DNA of 64,000 nucleotides from Flaveria trinervia (taxonomy: Eukaryota > Streptophyta > Magnoliopsida > Asterales > Asteraceae). The notes under the pieces were generated by a model. It saw only the letters and a program-made list of their open reading frames with translations, ran no database searches and was not told where the DNA came from. Where the stretch lies: the NCBI GenBank assembly GCA_025506515.1, contig CM046442.1, forward strand, positions 17,856,443 through 17,920,442, written 5' to 3'. The translations under genes were made by a program, and so were the position numbers. Each line of letters opens with the position of its first letter. Within the stretch, counting starts at the first letter, position 1. Positions 10,201-21,103 of the stretch are shown piece by piece.

Positions 10201-10769
10201 ACTATAGTAAATGCGGATGAACTGTAGGAAATGCGAATAAGTATAGGAAATGCGGATGAACACTTAGAAAAAAAATCTGACTTTTTGAGAAATGAGGTAA
10301 TGCAAGGCTTTGACCTAGGAAGATCCTAGGAGTTATAAATGTTGACTTATAGGGTCATAGATGGTATGATGGGCATGTAATGATGTGTGCTTATGCATGA
10401 TGATGTTGATGATGATGTTGCATGGTTATGCATGATGTATGTTATGTATGTATGATGCCCTACATGATGATGTATGAATGATATGTTTATGTTCCTTGTG
10501 ATGATGTATGATTATCTTTCCTGTGGCTTTACATGTTATGAATGAATGAACGAAGTATTATGTAACGTAAAGTGAAAGATAATGAAAGAGGAACATGATG
10601 ATGAATGCATGCATTAATGAATGAATGTAAGAAAGCCTTGCAAGCAAACGTATGGAGGTTCACACCCAATGAAGGGTGTTAGCTCAACTGTGTGCGGGTT
10701 AGCTACCCCAGAAGGATGCACACTGGGGTCTAATCCTTGTGATTGACCATACGAATGGGATCCTTGCCG

Positions 10770-10860
10770 CTTGCCCTAGGTACTGGAGTCAGCTTCGTGC
10801 ACAATGTTCGAGGTCTATGAGAGACCTCAGGCCCAGTTATCCGCTTCGTGCACAATGTTT
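10770..10860 (+). repeat. hairpin module in LTR I
   Basis: The region contains the perfect inverted repeat GAGGTCTATGAGAGACCTC (10810-10828), flanked on both sides by gcttcgtgcacaatgtt and bracketed by taggtactgg and cccagt. This corresponds to the GGTCTAT...ATAGACC module of LTR E, with the stem lengthened by two pairs. The LTR is cut shortly after. Confidence 0.6.
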
Positions 10861-11240
10861 GGGGTATAGCTTATGGCATTGATCCAGAATGAAAGAGAAA
10901 AGATGAATGGTACGACTTTGGTGTCTTCTTTTTTTCTTTCTCGACAAAAAATAACTTATGTGAATCTTGAATACCAATTTACGAATTTCTATTACAAAAA
11001 TATTTAAAAGTGTCTCAAAATTATATAAAAAATTTTGTAATCTTTGGAATATATAACATTGAAAATGTCCTAAAAAATATAACAAAATGGTTAAACAAAT
11101 TATTTTTTGGTACTTAATACGGGATCAGTATTTTTTTAATATTTTTCAATACAGGCTTGAACTGATACCAAAACTAGGCAAAGTCGAGTAGTGGTATAGG
11201 TACTGCTTTTATTCGGTCGGTACCAGTTTAAGGTACCGAT

Positions 11241-11995
11241 TTGGTAATGGTTGTTGGCACTAAGCTTTCATCCCTATTCGCCTTACACACTACCAACACC
11301 AATTCTACTCCATGGCAACCCACTCCCCCACCTAGCACCAAACAACGTTACTATGACCACCAGCCAAAGTTCAATGGAAGCGTACAACCAAATTCAACCC
11401 CTAGTGGCTGTGTTAGGTGGTTGTGGTTGTTATTGAGGGTGTAATCAATACGGTAACTATGACCCAAACTATTCTCCACATAGCCTTGGAAGAACTATTG
11501 GCAGCCGAATTGGAACCCGTACTAGTTCTTTATCCGACTATGCCTTTTAGGTACTTCCCATATTGTAATGGACCAGGTATTATTAGACCTTCACCATCAC
11601 AGGCATATTCTATGTCTTCTCATCAGGACACTCGAACAAACATTAAGCAGACTTGCACCTCATGAATCTAAACCTGAATAAAAACTAGTATCTTAATACT
11701 GATGCAATAGATAACATGTCTAATACGACAGATAAACACTCAACTTATTTTAGTAATAATATTTTGAACTATCTTGTTCTTAGAAATGGTTTCCAAATAT
11801 ACATTCATGATATTAACCATACCACCCATAAACCACCATACCCACCACTACACTTTTTTAATATCCTTTACGAACCTAAATTTTTGTAAAACTTACTCTA
11901 CATTTGTTGTCTCACTACTAATCATTGAATTTCCGTTGAATTTGACCTATTTGGTTTTCTTGTGAATGTCATTGATCAAGGTCACTTGATGTAAT
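11241..11995 (+). pseudogene. copia element H gag C-terminus and protease (broken)
   Basis: Frames read through a Gly-rich Gag tail, then PSQAYSMSSHQD, then the protease neighbourhood: YLNTDAID at about 11680 aligns with W-Y-x-D-T/S-G-A of copia proteases, but Gly is lost. It is followed by STYFSNNIL, LVLRNG, IHDINHTTH and VEFDLFGF, the standard order of motifs up to the pre-integrase region of Retrofit/Ale-type elements. Several frame changes are needed. Together with 8475-8945 this shows one plus-strand copia element, lost beyond about 11995. Confidence 0.65.
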
Positions 11996-12058
11996 TAACT
12001 AGGGTGTACTTGTAAATAATCTTACTATAAAATAAAATAGGGTAACCCTAGTTACATC
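11988..12058. repeat. short inverted repeat at the end of copia H
   Basis: GATGTAA...ACTAGGGT (11988-12005) and ACCCTAGTTACATC (12045-12058) form imperfect inverted arms around about 40 bases of AT-rich sequence. It begins exactly where the copia H protein-like sequence ends. It could be a small MITE or the remains of an LTR end; neither can be shown here. Confidence 0.4.
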
Positions 12059-13269
12059 ATTATTATCATCGCATACCTTCCCTATGATTTTCAATCATTG
12101 ACCAGCACCATCAAGCAGCCACTGTCACAGCTAGCACCACCGTCACAATGCATCATTGCCTCCAATACAAGTCTTGTTTTGGTCTTCGTAAACATGCCAA
12201 GTAGCAAGGTCGTTGTTGCATCATAAGTGTTTTCTTTTTGGTTTACTCATCAAAGGTAGAAACTTTAACCCCTATGGATGTATTTTGATTAATTGTTTAA
12301 ATCGTGTGTAATTGTATACTTGTTTGGATGTTAATATTGAATTAATGTGTTAAACTCTTTTGCATTAAACCACTGATAGGATATGAAATAAAATGAATAG
12401 TTTTAGAGGTTAACAGTTGTGCTCGATACCCTAAAAATCATCTAAAATCAATAAATCCTAAGGTAAATCCATTCAATTTACTCACTCATGCCTCCCACCC
12501 TACAACAGTTTGCACCATTCCTTTCAAATGGCAACTTACCTCTATATTGTTCATTCTACACAAAACAAAGAATAATGCCACCCCAACATTCCTTCTCTAT
12601 AACAAAATCCATCTTGCACTCATATTCATACGTTCAGTTTCTTTTGTTATCCGCTAAGTCTTTCCACCTCTAGTCATAATCAAATAATATTATTCCACTC
12701 CTTGTGTCTTTTTAAGTTACCCATCAAATCATAAGGATTACAAGTGTTACAATCTCTCTTCATATAGAATTTGTATTTCCTGACATGTCATTTTTGATGA
12801 ACACAACTTTCCCTTTGCTATGATCCACTATTGTAGCACCCTTTTATGACTTCATCCACTACAATCTCATAAATAACATCCATCCATCTCTACAACACAA
12901 CAACTGTATAACTAGACCACCCTCAAACACACCTCCATGCCTATATCTCTTCCTACCCTAATCTCCTCTAATGCTTATTCTATAAATCCTAATACCCCTC
13001 CTTTAAACTTTCCTAACACCCTCAACCAACCTCTACCACCCTTAAGACCACACTCTCCATAATGAAAACCTCATCATTACACCACATCACAACCTATGCA
13101 CCCCACTACATTGACCCCAACCAACACCCCCACTACTACCCCTATCATTATACAACTTCCACCTCCTAACCCCACTACAACCCTTATGTTATGCCATGAA
13201 CACTTGTATCATGACCTATATATGTTGACCTAAACAATCTTTAAACCTTCACACCTCTCTTATTGAATC
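12059..13269. other. unassigned, pyrimidine-rich stretch
   Basis: I see no gene here. The left third is AT-rich. From about 12480 to 13260 the plus strand is strongly enriched in C, T and A (many ccacc, caccc and actacaa words) with few G. Short open frames occur but none resembles a known protein. It may be old transposon or spacer DNA. Confidence 0.4.
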
Positions 13270-13869
13270 TGTAAGTCTCAGTTCCCGGGACGCTCATAGT
13301 TGGACAATCATCACACATATTATATAAAATACATTTAACATTTAATAAATATCGCAACGGAATTAATTTAAACAAACTATTTCATATATTAATAACTGCT
13401 TTTTCTAAATAATACAATATTGTTAATTGTTACAAAATATCATTTGTTCCCATTACAATGCAAAAACATCATCTTTATACAAAATGGATGCCATCCAAAA
13501 TAGCCAAGTAGCTGCCCCGTGCCATCCTGAGCAACTTTTACATGCCAACTGAAAAATAAATAAATAGTTAGTGTTACTGAGTGAGTTCTAGTTTATAAAA
13601 CATAATATACTTTGCTTTCATTTAAAATCGTTCTTTACTTTCATTCGCGATCATGCATCATACGTACAAATAGATAATCTTATTATTATCTTTCATCATC
13701 CATTAACATTCATTCATTCGTCATCATACATCATCATTATCATTTGTTCTCATTCATTATCTTCTACTTTATCATACAAGTCGTATATTTATCGTTATCA
13801 TTCGTTCTCATTCATTATCTTCTTTATCGTATGTTTCATACATTCATTGTTATCTTTCACTTTTCATCT

Positions 13870-13990
13870 AGACCAATGCCATGTGCTATGCCCCAAACAT
13901 CATGCACAAGTGCTAGTACTGGGCCGAAGTCTATAAATAGACTTCTAGCATCATGCACAAGTGTTGGCACCAGTACTGGGGTAAGCGACA
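13870..13990 (-). repeat. hairpin module with GAAGTCTATAAATAGACTTC palindrome
   Basis: The 20-bp palindrome occupies 13926-13945 (nine perfect pairs around AA). It is preceded by agtactgggcc and followed by catgcacaagtgttggcaccagtactgggg, so the outer arms can pair as in LTR E. The same unit recurs at 17734-17753, 40561-40580 and 40706-40725. The plus strand contains TATAAATA, a TATA-box-like word, but the LTR is transcribed from the other strand, so I do not call it a promoter. Confidence 0.6.
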
Positions 13991-14401
13991 AGGGTCCAAT
14001 ACATCTGGTCAATCACAAGGATTAGACCCCTGTGTGCATCCTTATGGGTTAGCTAAACCGCACATAGTTAACTTAACAACCCCTCAATGAGTTGTGAACC
14101 TCCTTTCATATTTCTTCCAAGACTTTTCGTTCGTTCATTCATTCTTTCTTATGTTCCATTTTTCATTATCATTAATTCCTGCTTTCATTTCATAATATTT
14201 TATGTTCATTGATAATAACATACCACGTAAAGCCATAGAAATATACATAATAAGGAACATAAAGAAAACATACATAAACATACATAAGCATGAATAACAT
14301 CATCACCCATCATCATACAACATCATATAAGCATCATACATCACCCCCGGGAACATCCCAAGTCATTTCCTAAAACTTCCTTTTTCCCAAAATTTCAAAA
14401 A

Positions 14402-14708
14402 TAATTCTAAGGCATTAGGCGATGGACACTATGCAGGCGCATGGCCTTCCAGGTGCATGGGAACACTTGGGCACATGGAAGCTTTTAGGCGCATGAGCAC
14501 TATATGGGTGCATGGCCAACACTTAGTCATTTTGGGAAACTTCCTAGGCGCATAGGACTATGCACTGACTTAGGAGCATGGGCATTTAGGTGTATAGGCA
14601 GTTGGGCGCATGGGAACACTTGGGCAATTTAGGCATATTCTACGTGCATGGATACTATTTGGGCGCATGAACTTCAAGCGCATGGACTACTGTTCAGGCG
14701 TATGAGTA
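14402..14708 (-). repeat. GGCGCATGG-type repeats in the 13270 LTR
   Basis: About twenty imperfect units such as taggcgcatgggaacacttgg, gggcgcatgaac and caggcgtatgag are present. This is the reverse complement of the catgcgcctaa unit of element D and lies at the equivalent place in the LTR. Several units have lost the CpG by C to T or G to A change (gcatgg, gtatag). Confidence 0.7.
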
Positions 14709-14885
14709 AATACTTATAACTAACATCATAATTCACTCCCCAATTCATTAATCTGTTCAAGCCTAATTCTATCATGCCAAACATCAAAACCAATCATAAA
14801 ACATGCACATACTATAAATTATTCCCAAACATACACACACCCACATTTCACACACACATACATATGGGTATACACACCTAACATC

Positions 14886-16704
14886 ATAAAAAAAATTAAA
14901 GAATGTCCTAAAGAATGGTGTGCTAAAGAATGGTGTGCGGTATTGACGACTGATTTAATAGGAGCATTAAATAAAGGTTTGTGAGTTATTAAGAATAGAA
15001 GGTATATTAGAAGTTAAGTAAGAAGGACTCCGGGTAACTTTCAAATTACACCTACTTGGTGACCTTAAACCTAGACTTAATAACTTCTAGAGGAGGTACA
15101 AATAATAATAAGCACACAATGGACCTGCCATGTAACCATTACTAAAGCTTTGGCCCAAAAATGCTCATAACTATCTCTAGAGCTAAAATACTAGAACCCA
15201 TGACTATTTCTAAAGCTAAGACTTTGGAAACCTATATTTGTCTCAAGACCAATGTAAAAGTCAACTCAAGACCAATGTAAAAGTCAACTCAAGTTAGTCT
15301 TTGGAAAATCATAAACCTTTTTGGATCTAAAGCACTAAACCTTCCATTATCTTGATCTATGATTCAAAGGTAACCATGCTCCTTCAAGATACACCTCCAG
15401 AGCACTCAAACGTTTTTTGGGGTTCTAAGTTCTAGTCAATGATGAGTTAAGTTCTAGGAAATACACATCGTTATAGCTCATGATCCATACCTTACATCCT
15501 TAGAGCTAATAACCATACAACATACGAAACCATTACCCTAGAACAACCACACATTCTTTAGAGCTCCCGTTCTAGACAATGACAAGTGTAAACAGAATTA
15601 GCCAAATACCTAACCTTTGTTATGAATTGAGCTCCATAACGTGCATGAACGAAAAACTTTCAAGTAGATAGTGTTCGAGTACATTGTAGTTTCGTATTTA
15701 TAAACTATACTCATTACATCTACGAAGATAACATTCTTCACTGTGCAAGACCAATGACTACAAACACTAGGCCAATAATAACTTATAGCACACTACCTAG
15801 CTACATATTTTTCAGGCGTGCAATGTGACATAACATGCCAAAACTAGAAATGAGAATTAACGCCTACGTCCTTAGATAAATGCTATCTTCTCTATCTTAT
15901 TTTCACTCTTTCTTTCCCGTACCCATACACACATGTATCTTAATGTTACAACTTGCCAACAAGGATAAATTAATCCTTTCTTATGATGGTGAGTCTAACG
16001 GTTTACTACTTGTGAAGATTTCATCTCGCCATTCTAGTATACATGGGAAGCTCCTTGTTTCAAACATTTATCCTGATCCTTATAAGAACGACTCTCGGAC
16101 CAAAAAGAATATTTATGATCATCAAAAGTTTAGCAAAACCTAACCTAGTGTGTACATATATAGCTCACAACTTTAATTTTAAGGTTTACTTTTTCTAAAG
16201 AAAGGAACATTTGCTCTAACATAAAAGCACCCATACATAAAGTGGGCTGACTAGTTATCATTATAGAAATGAAAAAGGAGCATAATTTCATAATAATCGA
16301 AACTACGAAATCATAAAAATAATCACAAATAGTTAAATGAATTATGGATTACAATATATAAACTTCTTTAAGGCCCTAACTTTCACTCTTCATCGCCGAC
16401 CATGATCACCATGGAAACCTACCATGTAGAAAAAAGATATAGAATTTGATTATATGAATGTTATTTGGTTTACCCATGTTACAACATTGACGTTTAAATT
16501 ATAGAAATTAAAACACATGGTAATTAATGTTCACTAAAACTTAACATGTTGTTCTTGTAATGGATGTTTGTTAACTTTTATGGTGAATCTTAGTATAAAA
16601 CACCACTATACACCCTTCATATTATATATAAAATAAAAGCCTTTACCCATATTACAAGATTGATGTCTATTAACATATATGAAATCTATGGCCCCACTTT
16701 GCAA
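14886..16704. other. unassigned low-complexity-free DNA
   Basis: No gene or element could be supported. A 23-bp unit (tcaagaccaatgtaaaagtcaac) is tandemly duplicated at 15243-15288. A plus-strand open frame at 15880-16143 (87 codons) has no features I recognise. The composition is AT-rich without arrays. It is a candidate for ancestral, less repetitive DNA between the insertions. Confidence 0.4.
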
Positions 16705-16920
16705 ATTTATGCTATGTATGTTTCTGTTGTGTTTCCTTACGTTCCTATTATGTATTATTTCATGACTTACGTGTTATGATTATGAAATGAATGGAAAGTA
16801 TTATGTAACGTAAAGCGGAAGTTAATGATAACAATAAGAGGAACGTAACAAAAGAATGAATGCATGCATTAATGGAAGAATGAATGTAAGAAAGTCTTGC
16901 ATAACAAATACAAGTCATCA
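16705..16920 (+). repeat. plus-orientation gypsy LTR fragment
   Basis: This piece carries the LTR middle block in plus orientation, including ttatgtaacgtaaagcgg (16800-16817), aagaggaacg and tgcatgcattaatg, closely like 10557-10640. Nothing of the LTR start or end is attached. It lies head to head with the minus-orientation LTR of element A that begins about 17037, separated by a GC-rich hairpin cassette. Confidence 0.65.
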
Positions 16921-17036
16921 TAGAACGTAACCAACCCTTTGCGGGATAGTGGGGGTTCGGGGGCGATAGCCCCTCACAACGGGGTCCTAGGGGCAGCAGC
17001 CCCTAGTGGGGTCCAAGGGGTAACGCCCCTGGCTGG
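16906..17036. repeat. GC-rich triple-hairpin cassette, copy 1
   Basis: A sharply GC-rich segment in AT-rich surroundings. It holds three hairpins: GGGGC-GATA-GCCCC (16960-16973), CTAGGGGC-AGCA-GCCCCTAG (16987-17006) and AGGGG-TAACG-CCCCT (about 17015-17030). The sequence from caagtcatcat through ggggtccaagggg also occurs at 19239-19355, inside solo LTR B, so it has moved or been copied as a unit. It marks the junction of two LTR fragments here. I do not recognise an element family. Confidence 0.6.
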
Positions 17037-17559
17037 AACACTTACAGTTGGTCAATCATTGCACATCATACTTAAAAATACAAAATCTTTATTTAAACAA
17101 CACAAGTAATCATTAAACTGAAACCATTTCATATATTAATGACCACTTTTGCAAGACAATACAACGTAGTTTACTGTTACAAAATATTATTGTTTGTATT
17201 ACATCACAAAAATGTCATAATTTAAACAAATGGATGCCATTCAAAAATGCCAAGTAGCTGCCCTGTCCCATCCTCAGCAATATTTACCTACCAACTAGAA
17301 AATACATAAAAATCAGCATTGCTGAGTGAGTTCTAGTTTTATAAATAATGTACATTACTTCTTGTTAAAACTATTTCTTTACTATTGTGTGTGATCATGA
17401 ATCATACGTACACATAGATAATCTTATTATTATCTTTTATCATCATTCATTACATTCATTCATTATACGTCATCGTTATCATTCGTTCTCATTTGATAAC
17501 TTCCTTATCTTACATCTCGTACGTTCATCATTATCTTTTGATGCCATGTACTATACCCA

Positions 17560-17800
17560 CATATCATGCACAAGGATGGTACTGGGTCAAAGTCTATAAA
17601 TATACTTCAAACATCATGCACAAGGGTTGGGACCAGTACCGGGGCAAGCTCAGTCATCATTATCTTTAACTTTCATCCTGACCAATGCCACGTGCTATAC
17701 CCCTACATCATGCATAAGTGTTGGTACTGGGCCGAAGTCTATAAATAGACTTCAATCATCATGCACAAGTGTTAGAACTAGTAACGGGGCAAGCGACAAG
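17560..17800 (-). repeat. hairpin module pair in the 3' LTR of A
   Basis: Two copies of the module lie about 145 bp apart. The first has a decayed palindrome (AAGTCTATAAATATACTT), the second the perfect GAAGTCTATAAATAGACTTC at 17734-17753. Each is flanked by catgcacaagtgttgg or a close variant and by ggtactgg / cccagtacc-type arms. The matching pair in the other LTR of A is at 40540-40760. Confidence 0.6.
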
Positions 17801-19238
17801 GGTCCCTAGTCAGTAACAAAGACTAGACCCCAGTGTGGATCCTTTCTAGGTAGCTAACTCGCACCCAGTTAAGCTAACACCCTTCATTGGGTGTGAACCT
17901 CCGTACATTTTATTGCAAGACTTTCTTACATTGGTTCTTTTATTAATGCATGCATTCATTTTTTCTTTACGTTCTTCTTACCATTATCATTAACTTTCGC
18001 TTTACGTTACATAATACTTTTCGTTCATTTCATAGTCATAACACGTAAGCCACGGAATAATACATAATAGGAACTTAAAGTCAACATAACACATTCATAC
18101 ATAACATTATCATAAAAATAACATACATCATCACGTATCATCATATAATCATCATATACCATCCATCCATATACACATACACCATCATCCATATACACAT
18201 ACACATGAACATATGAGTATTCACCCAAAAACTTATCAAAACGTTTAAATATGCATTTCCAGCCCTAAACAATTTAAAACCTTGAAATAGGGGATCTAGA
18301 ACTCACCTGAACTCAGCGAGTAGCTTCTCAATCAAGCTTTCTAGGCAAGTCACACTACACAGCGTACAGCTAAGTTAACACTCAAGGGGTTAACTTCTGT
18401 CTAATTTCACTGCCACATCATTAGATTCGCTGGCAGTGTTGCTGCTAGTTTCGCCCAACTTTCACTGGAATTCTAAGTTTGGGAAATGTAAGGCCCCGTT
18501 CGCGGGATAACCTCACAATTGGTTAATCATAGCATAAAATCATTTTTAATAACCAAAACATTATAGCGGAATTAAATAGACATTCATTTAACACTTGGAA
18601 ACCATATTGTACCCACACATTTGTCCTTCAACTATAAATAAAACATTGTACTTGTTCTTAAATTATAATAAAAGATTTTATAATCAGAAATGCCATCCAC
18701 TGCCATCCAGGTAGCTTCCCACCTTGTGCCATCCTCAGTAGCATCGTTTACCTGCCAACTATTATGCATAAAAGTTAGCTATACTGAGTGAGTTATAGTT
18801 TTAGGTAATAAGAAAATATAACTTTATCCTTCATATATTGACCACGTATACAACATATTACATAACATTTCTTGCATCATAATAAGCATGTTCATTATCT
18901 TTCATTCTTTCATTATCTTTCATTTTCATCATAATTAAGATTGCACAAAGCAAGAGCTCCATGTTGATCGACAAAGAATGCCAATCCCTGTCGGTACACA
19001 CATCATCATGGTAGCTAACCCCTGGCAGTTGATCCACATTGCAAGGCACGTAGCCTGCTCATGAATACGGATCAATCCTCATGCATCAGACTCACGTAAG
19101 TGAAGTCTATCATAGTGCTTGCAAGACTTTTCATCATCATACGGGCCCGGGGGTAACATTCATTACGTTTCACTTTTCATTAATATCATCTTTCACTTTA
19201 TTATATAATACTTAACTTAATAAGTACAGAACATGCCA

Positions 19239-19355
19239 AGTACTAGTCATCATAAAACATAACCGACCCTCTGTGGGATAGCGGGGGTTCGGGGGCGGCA
19301 GCCCCAGACAGCGTGGTCCTAGGGTCAGCAGCCCCTAGTGGGGTCCAAGGGGAAA
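19239..19355. repeat. GC-rich hairpin cassette, copy 2
   Basis: This copy parallels 16906-17036: tactagtcatcataaaacataaccgaccc, then gcgggggttcgggggcggcagcccc, ctagggtcagcagcccctag and ggggtccaagggg. The second hairpin has a mismatch here (AGGGTC against GCCCCT). It ends at ggggaaactaataacccc, where copy 1 goes into gtaacgcccctgg, so the right ends differ. It lies inside solo LTR B. Confidence 0.6.
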
Positions 19356-19356
19356 C

Positions 19357-19519
19357 TAATAACCCCAAAACATGGAAAAACTTATATAATTTTTTTAAAC
19401 ATCTATATAACACATTTCCTTATAGAAAAATTGATCTTCCAGATAAAACCTCATAAATATCGGTCATTTAAAAACGTATATTTAGTCTGCATAATAACCC
19501 CAAAACATGGAAAAACTTA
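19357..19519 (-). repeat. 28-bp direct repeats 135 bp apart
   Basis: The 28-base string starting taataaccccaaaacatgga occurs identically at 19357-19384 and 19492-19519. The segment between has no match in the other LTRs of the window, which show only one copy of the equivalent place. This looks like an insertion bracketed by a duplication, or a local tandem duplication that has since diverged between the ends. It is directly next to the GC-rich cassette. Confidence 0.6.
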
Positions 19520-19649
19520 CAAATAAGGGGATCTAGAACTCACTTGGATACCGAGAGTAACCTCTAAACTAAGCTTATTAGGCTAGGATCACACTACACA
19601 GCCTGCAAATAAATTAACACTTAAAGGGGTTAATTTCTGCCTAAATTCG

Positions 19650-19795
19650 CAGCTAATTTCGCTTCTAGAAAAGCAGTTTTGCTGGCAGTTTCGTTACAGT
19701 TTCGCTAACAATTTCGCTGCCGGTTTCGCCGACAGTTTCGCCGACAGTTTCGCTGCCAGTTTCGCCGACATTTTCACTGCCAGCTTTGCCCAACT
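19650..19795 (-). repeat. 12-bp GTTTCGCNGNCA minisatellite in solo LTR B
   Basis: About ten imperfect 12-bp units such as cagtttcgctgc and cagtttcgccga follow each other, and looser gtttcgcag units continue to about 19910. Three units contain GCCGAC (19728-19733, 19740-19745, 19764-19769), which equals the core of the plant drought/cold response element. It takes the position that the ATGCGCC-type repeats have in other LTRs, again with one or two CpG per unit. The 5' part of the same series occurs in the LTRs of A (about 41345-41520). Confidence 0.7.
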
Positions 19796-21053
19796 TTCGT
19801 TGGAATTCCATGGCTACAAAATTATCTGCGAAACTATAGTTTCGCAGAAAACCCACAGTTTCGCAGTTTGAATATGCAATTTCGCTGGATGCATAGACAG
19901 TTTCGTAGATCGCATAAAAATTACGAACCAACCAGTTTTTAACCCAAAATCGCAACTTTTTATGTCTAATCTCTTAGTTTATCAACCATGAGGCTATATC
20001 TAAACTTTATACATGTTTTCATATGTAAAAATGTGACCTTTATGTGATTCTTTGCAACTTTTCAAAACCCAAAACCCTAGAATCCGTGTTTGATCTACAA
20101 AAGGGTTTAAAGGCCGATTCTTACCTGGATTTGTTGCTCCTTTCTTATGGTTTGATGCTCAATTGTTCAGATCTTCAATCACTTAACCTTTGAAGCTCAA
20201 AATCTTACGTTTTCTTCACTTTCTCTCTCTAATTTCTCTCTTTGTGAATTTAGGAGCTAGGATTTCAAATGAGGAAGATGTGGCTGATTAAATGGGTTTG
20301 AGGGTTGGGTATGGGCCCTAAATCACTTAGGCTTTTGCCTATAAGCTTAATTTAGCCCATAACCCATTTCCATCCTTTATTAAATACCCACTAATTTAAC
20401 CCATTATCCTTGATGACTCGTTTTGACTTTTTGGGGTGTTACAAGAAACTATAGTTTCACAGAAAGTCTTCATAGTTTCACCGGACGACTACACAATTTC
20501 GCTAGACTAGCATGCAATTTCGTAAAATGGGCTGAAATTCCGAACAAGGCCATTTTGACCTAAAACTTCAACCTTTTACAAACAAATGCTTGGATTATTA
20601 TCCAAGAATCTATATCTAAGCTTTTTACATGAAAAACATGAGTTTTGGATGATTCTTTGTCACTTTTAAAACCCCCAAACCCTAGAGTCTAGATTTATCT
20701 AAAGAAACGATTAATGATGTTTGTTACCTGGATTCTTGGTATTTTCTTGTCGTTTGGATTCCCTCAAACACCATTTCAATCCTTGATCAACCGAGCCTTG
20801 AATCTTCAACTTCTTTTTACTTTCTCTCTCTACACACACTCTTCTAGAAGTTGGGCGTTGAGTTGCAAATGAGAGTGGCTTAAGCTGATTCGTTTATATA
20901 TACCAGGCATTATCGGGACCTTAAACTCGTCTAACTCATAACCCGTAAGGTTTACTCGGTCTATAATCCATTTCCCGCTTATTTTCACTAAATAATTCTG
21001 TCTAAGCCCATTATTATTAATTGGTTCGTTTTGACTTTATTCCGGGCATTACA

Positions 21054-21070
21054 AGTCCACCCCCTTATTT
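21054..21070 (-). other. polypurine tract of chromovirus A
   Basis: The minus strand reads AAATAAGGGGGTGGACT directly before the LTR start TGTAATGCCC, and is preceded by GACGAAACC. It is the same arrangement as in elements E (71-86) and D (49281-49296). Confidence 0.85.
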
Positions 21071-21103
21071 AGGTTTCGTCCTTGAAACCTATTAGTCGTT
21101 GAA

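Larger units (their letters stand above)
9054..10913 (+). repeat. Ty3/gypsy LTR I, 3' truncated
   Basis: It begins TGTAACACCCGGTTATTTT, almost the same as LTR E at 87. It then shows the same order of parts: leader, splice-donor-like AAG|GTAAGA (about 9300) and AAG|GTGAGT (about 9460), a tandem repeat block, TAACGTAAAG core (10557-10574) and a hairpin module (about 10770-10860). After about 10913 the match to other LTRs ends, so roughly 300-400 bp of the 3' part are missing. No internal region follows. It is a truncated solo LTR or a recombination product. Confidence 0.8.
8974..11240. mobile_element. possible short-TIR DNA element split by gypsy LTR I
   Basis: ATCGGTACC at 8974-8982 is the reverse complement of GGTACCGAT at 11232-11240. 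Both ends are rich in GGTACC-like words (gtaccatac, actagtacc; cggtaccag, ggtactgc). They bracket the place where copia H gag is interrupted, and the gypsy LTR I sits inside at 9054. This suggests a small DNA transposon entered gag first and the gypsy copy entered it later. I see no transposase and no clear target-site duplication, so it may only be a GTACC-rich repeat. Confidence 0.35.
13270..14885 (-). repeat. Ty3/gypsy LTR, minus orientation, incomplete
   Basis: On plus coordinates it begins TGTAAGTCTCAGTTCCCGGGACGCTCATAG, the reverse complement of the usual LTR 3' end. It continues with the acceptor-side block (gatgccatcc, 13486), tgagttctagttt, the hairpin module (13870-13990), the degenerate TAACGTAAAG core region (about 14200) and a CG repeat block (14402-14708). 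The match fades after about 14885, so the LTR 5' end, with the TGTAACACC start, is missing. No internal region adjoins it. Confidence 0.75.
18487..20443 (-). mobile_element. solo LTR B of a related gypsy family
   Basis: On plus coordinates it runs from TGTAAGGCCCCGTTCGCGGG to GGGGTGTTACA, with no internal region. The flanks are ggaaa (18482-18486) and agaaa (20444-20448), a target-site duplication with one difference. It interrupts the 3' LTR of A within a segment that is continuous in the right LTR. It has the usual 3'-end blocks, a GC-rich cassette, a 28-bp direct repeat and a GTTTCGC minisatellite. It formed by recombination between the two LTRs of a full element. Confidence 0.85.
17037..21053 (-). 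repeat. 3' LTR of chromovirus A, interrupted by solo LTR B
   Basis: The sequence matches the right LTR (39999-42069) in two pieces: 17037-18486 and 20444-21053, together about 2.06 kb against 2.07 kb. The first about 25 bases of the plus-coordinate left edge are replaced by the GC-rich cassette. The right edge GGGCATTACA at 21053 directly precedes the PPT. The hairpin module is present at 17560-17790, with palindromes at about 17589-17608 (imperfect) and 17734-17753 (perfect). Confidence 0.85.

Noticed and set aside
13926..13945. TATAAATA in the palindrome as a TATA box
   Set aside because: It is on the antisense strand of these LTRs, and the sense strand of related LTRs has no TATA word there; the palindrome explains it better.
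15880..16143. 87-codon plus-strand open frame
   Set aside because: No recognisable domain, no codon signal that I can judge, and no relative in the window; insufficient to call a gene.
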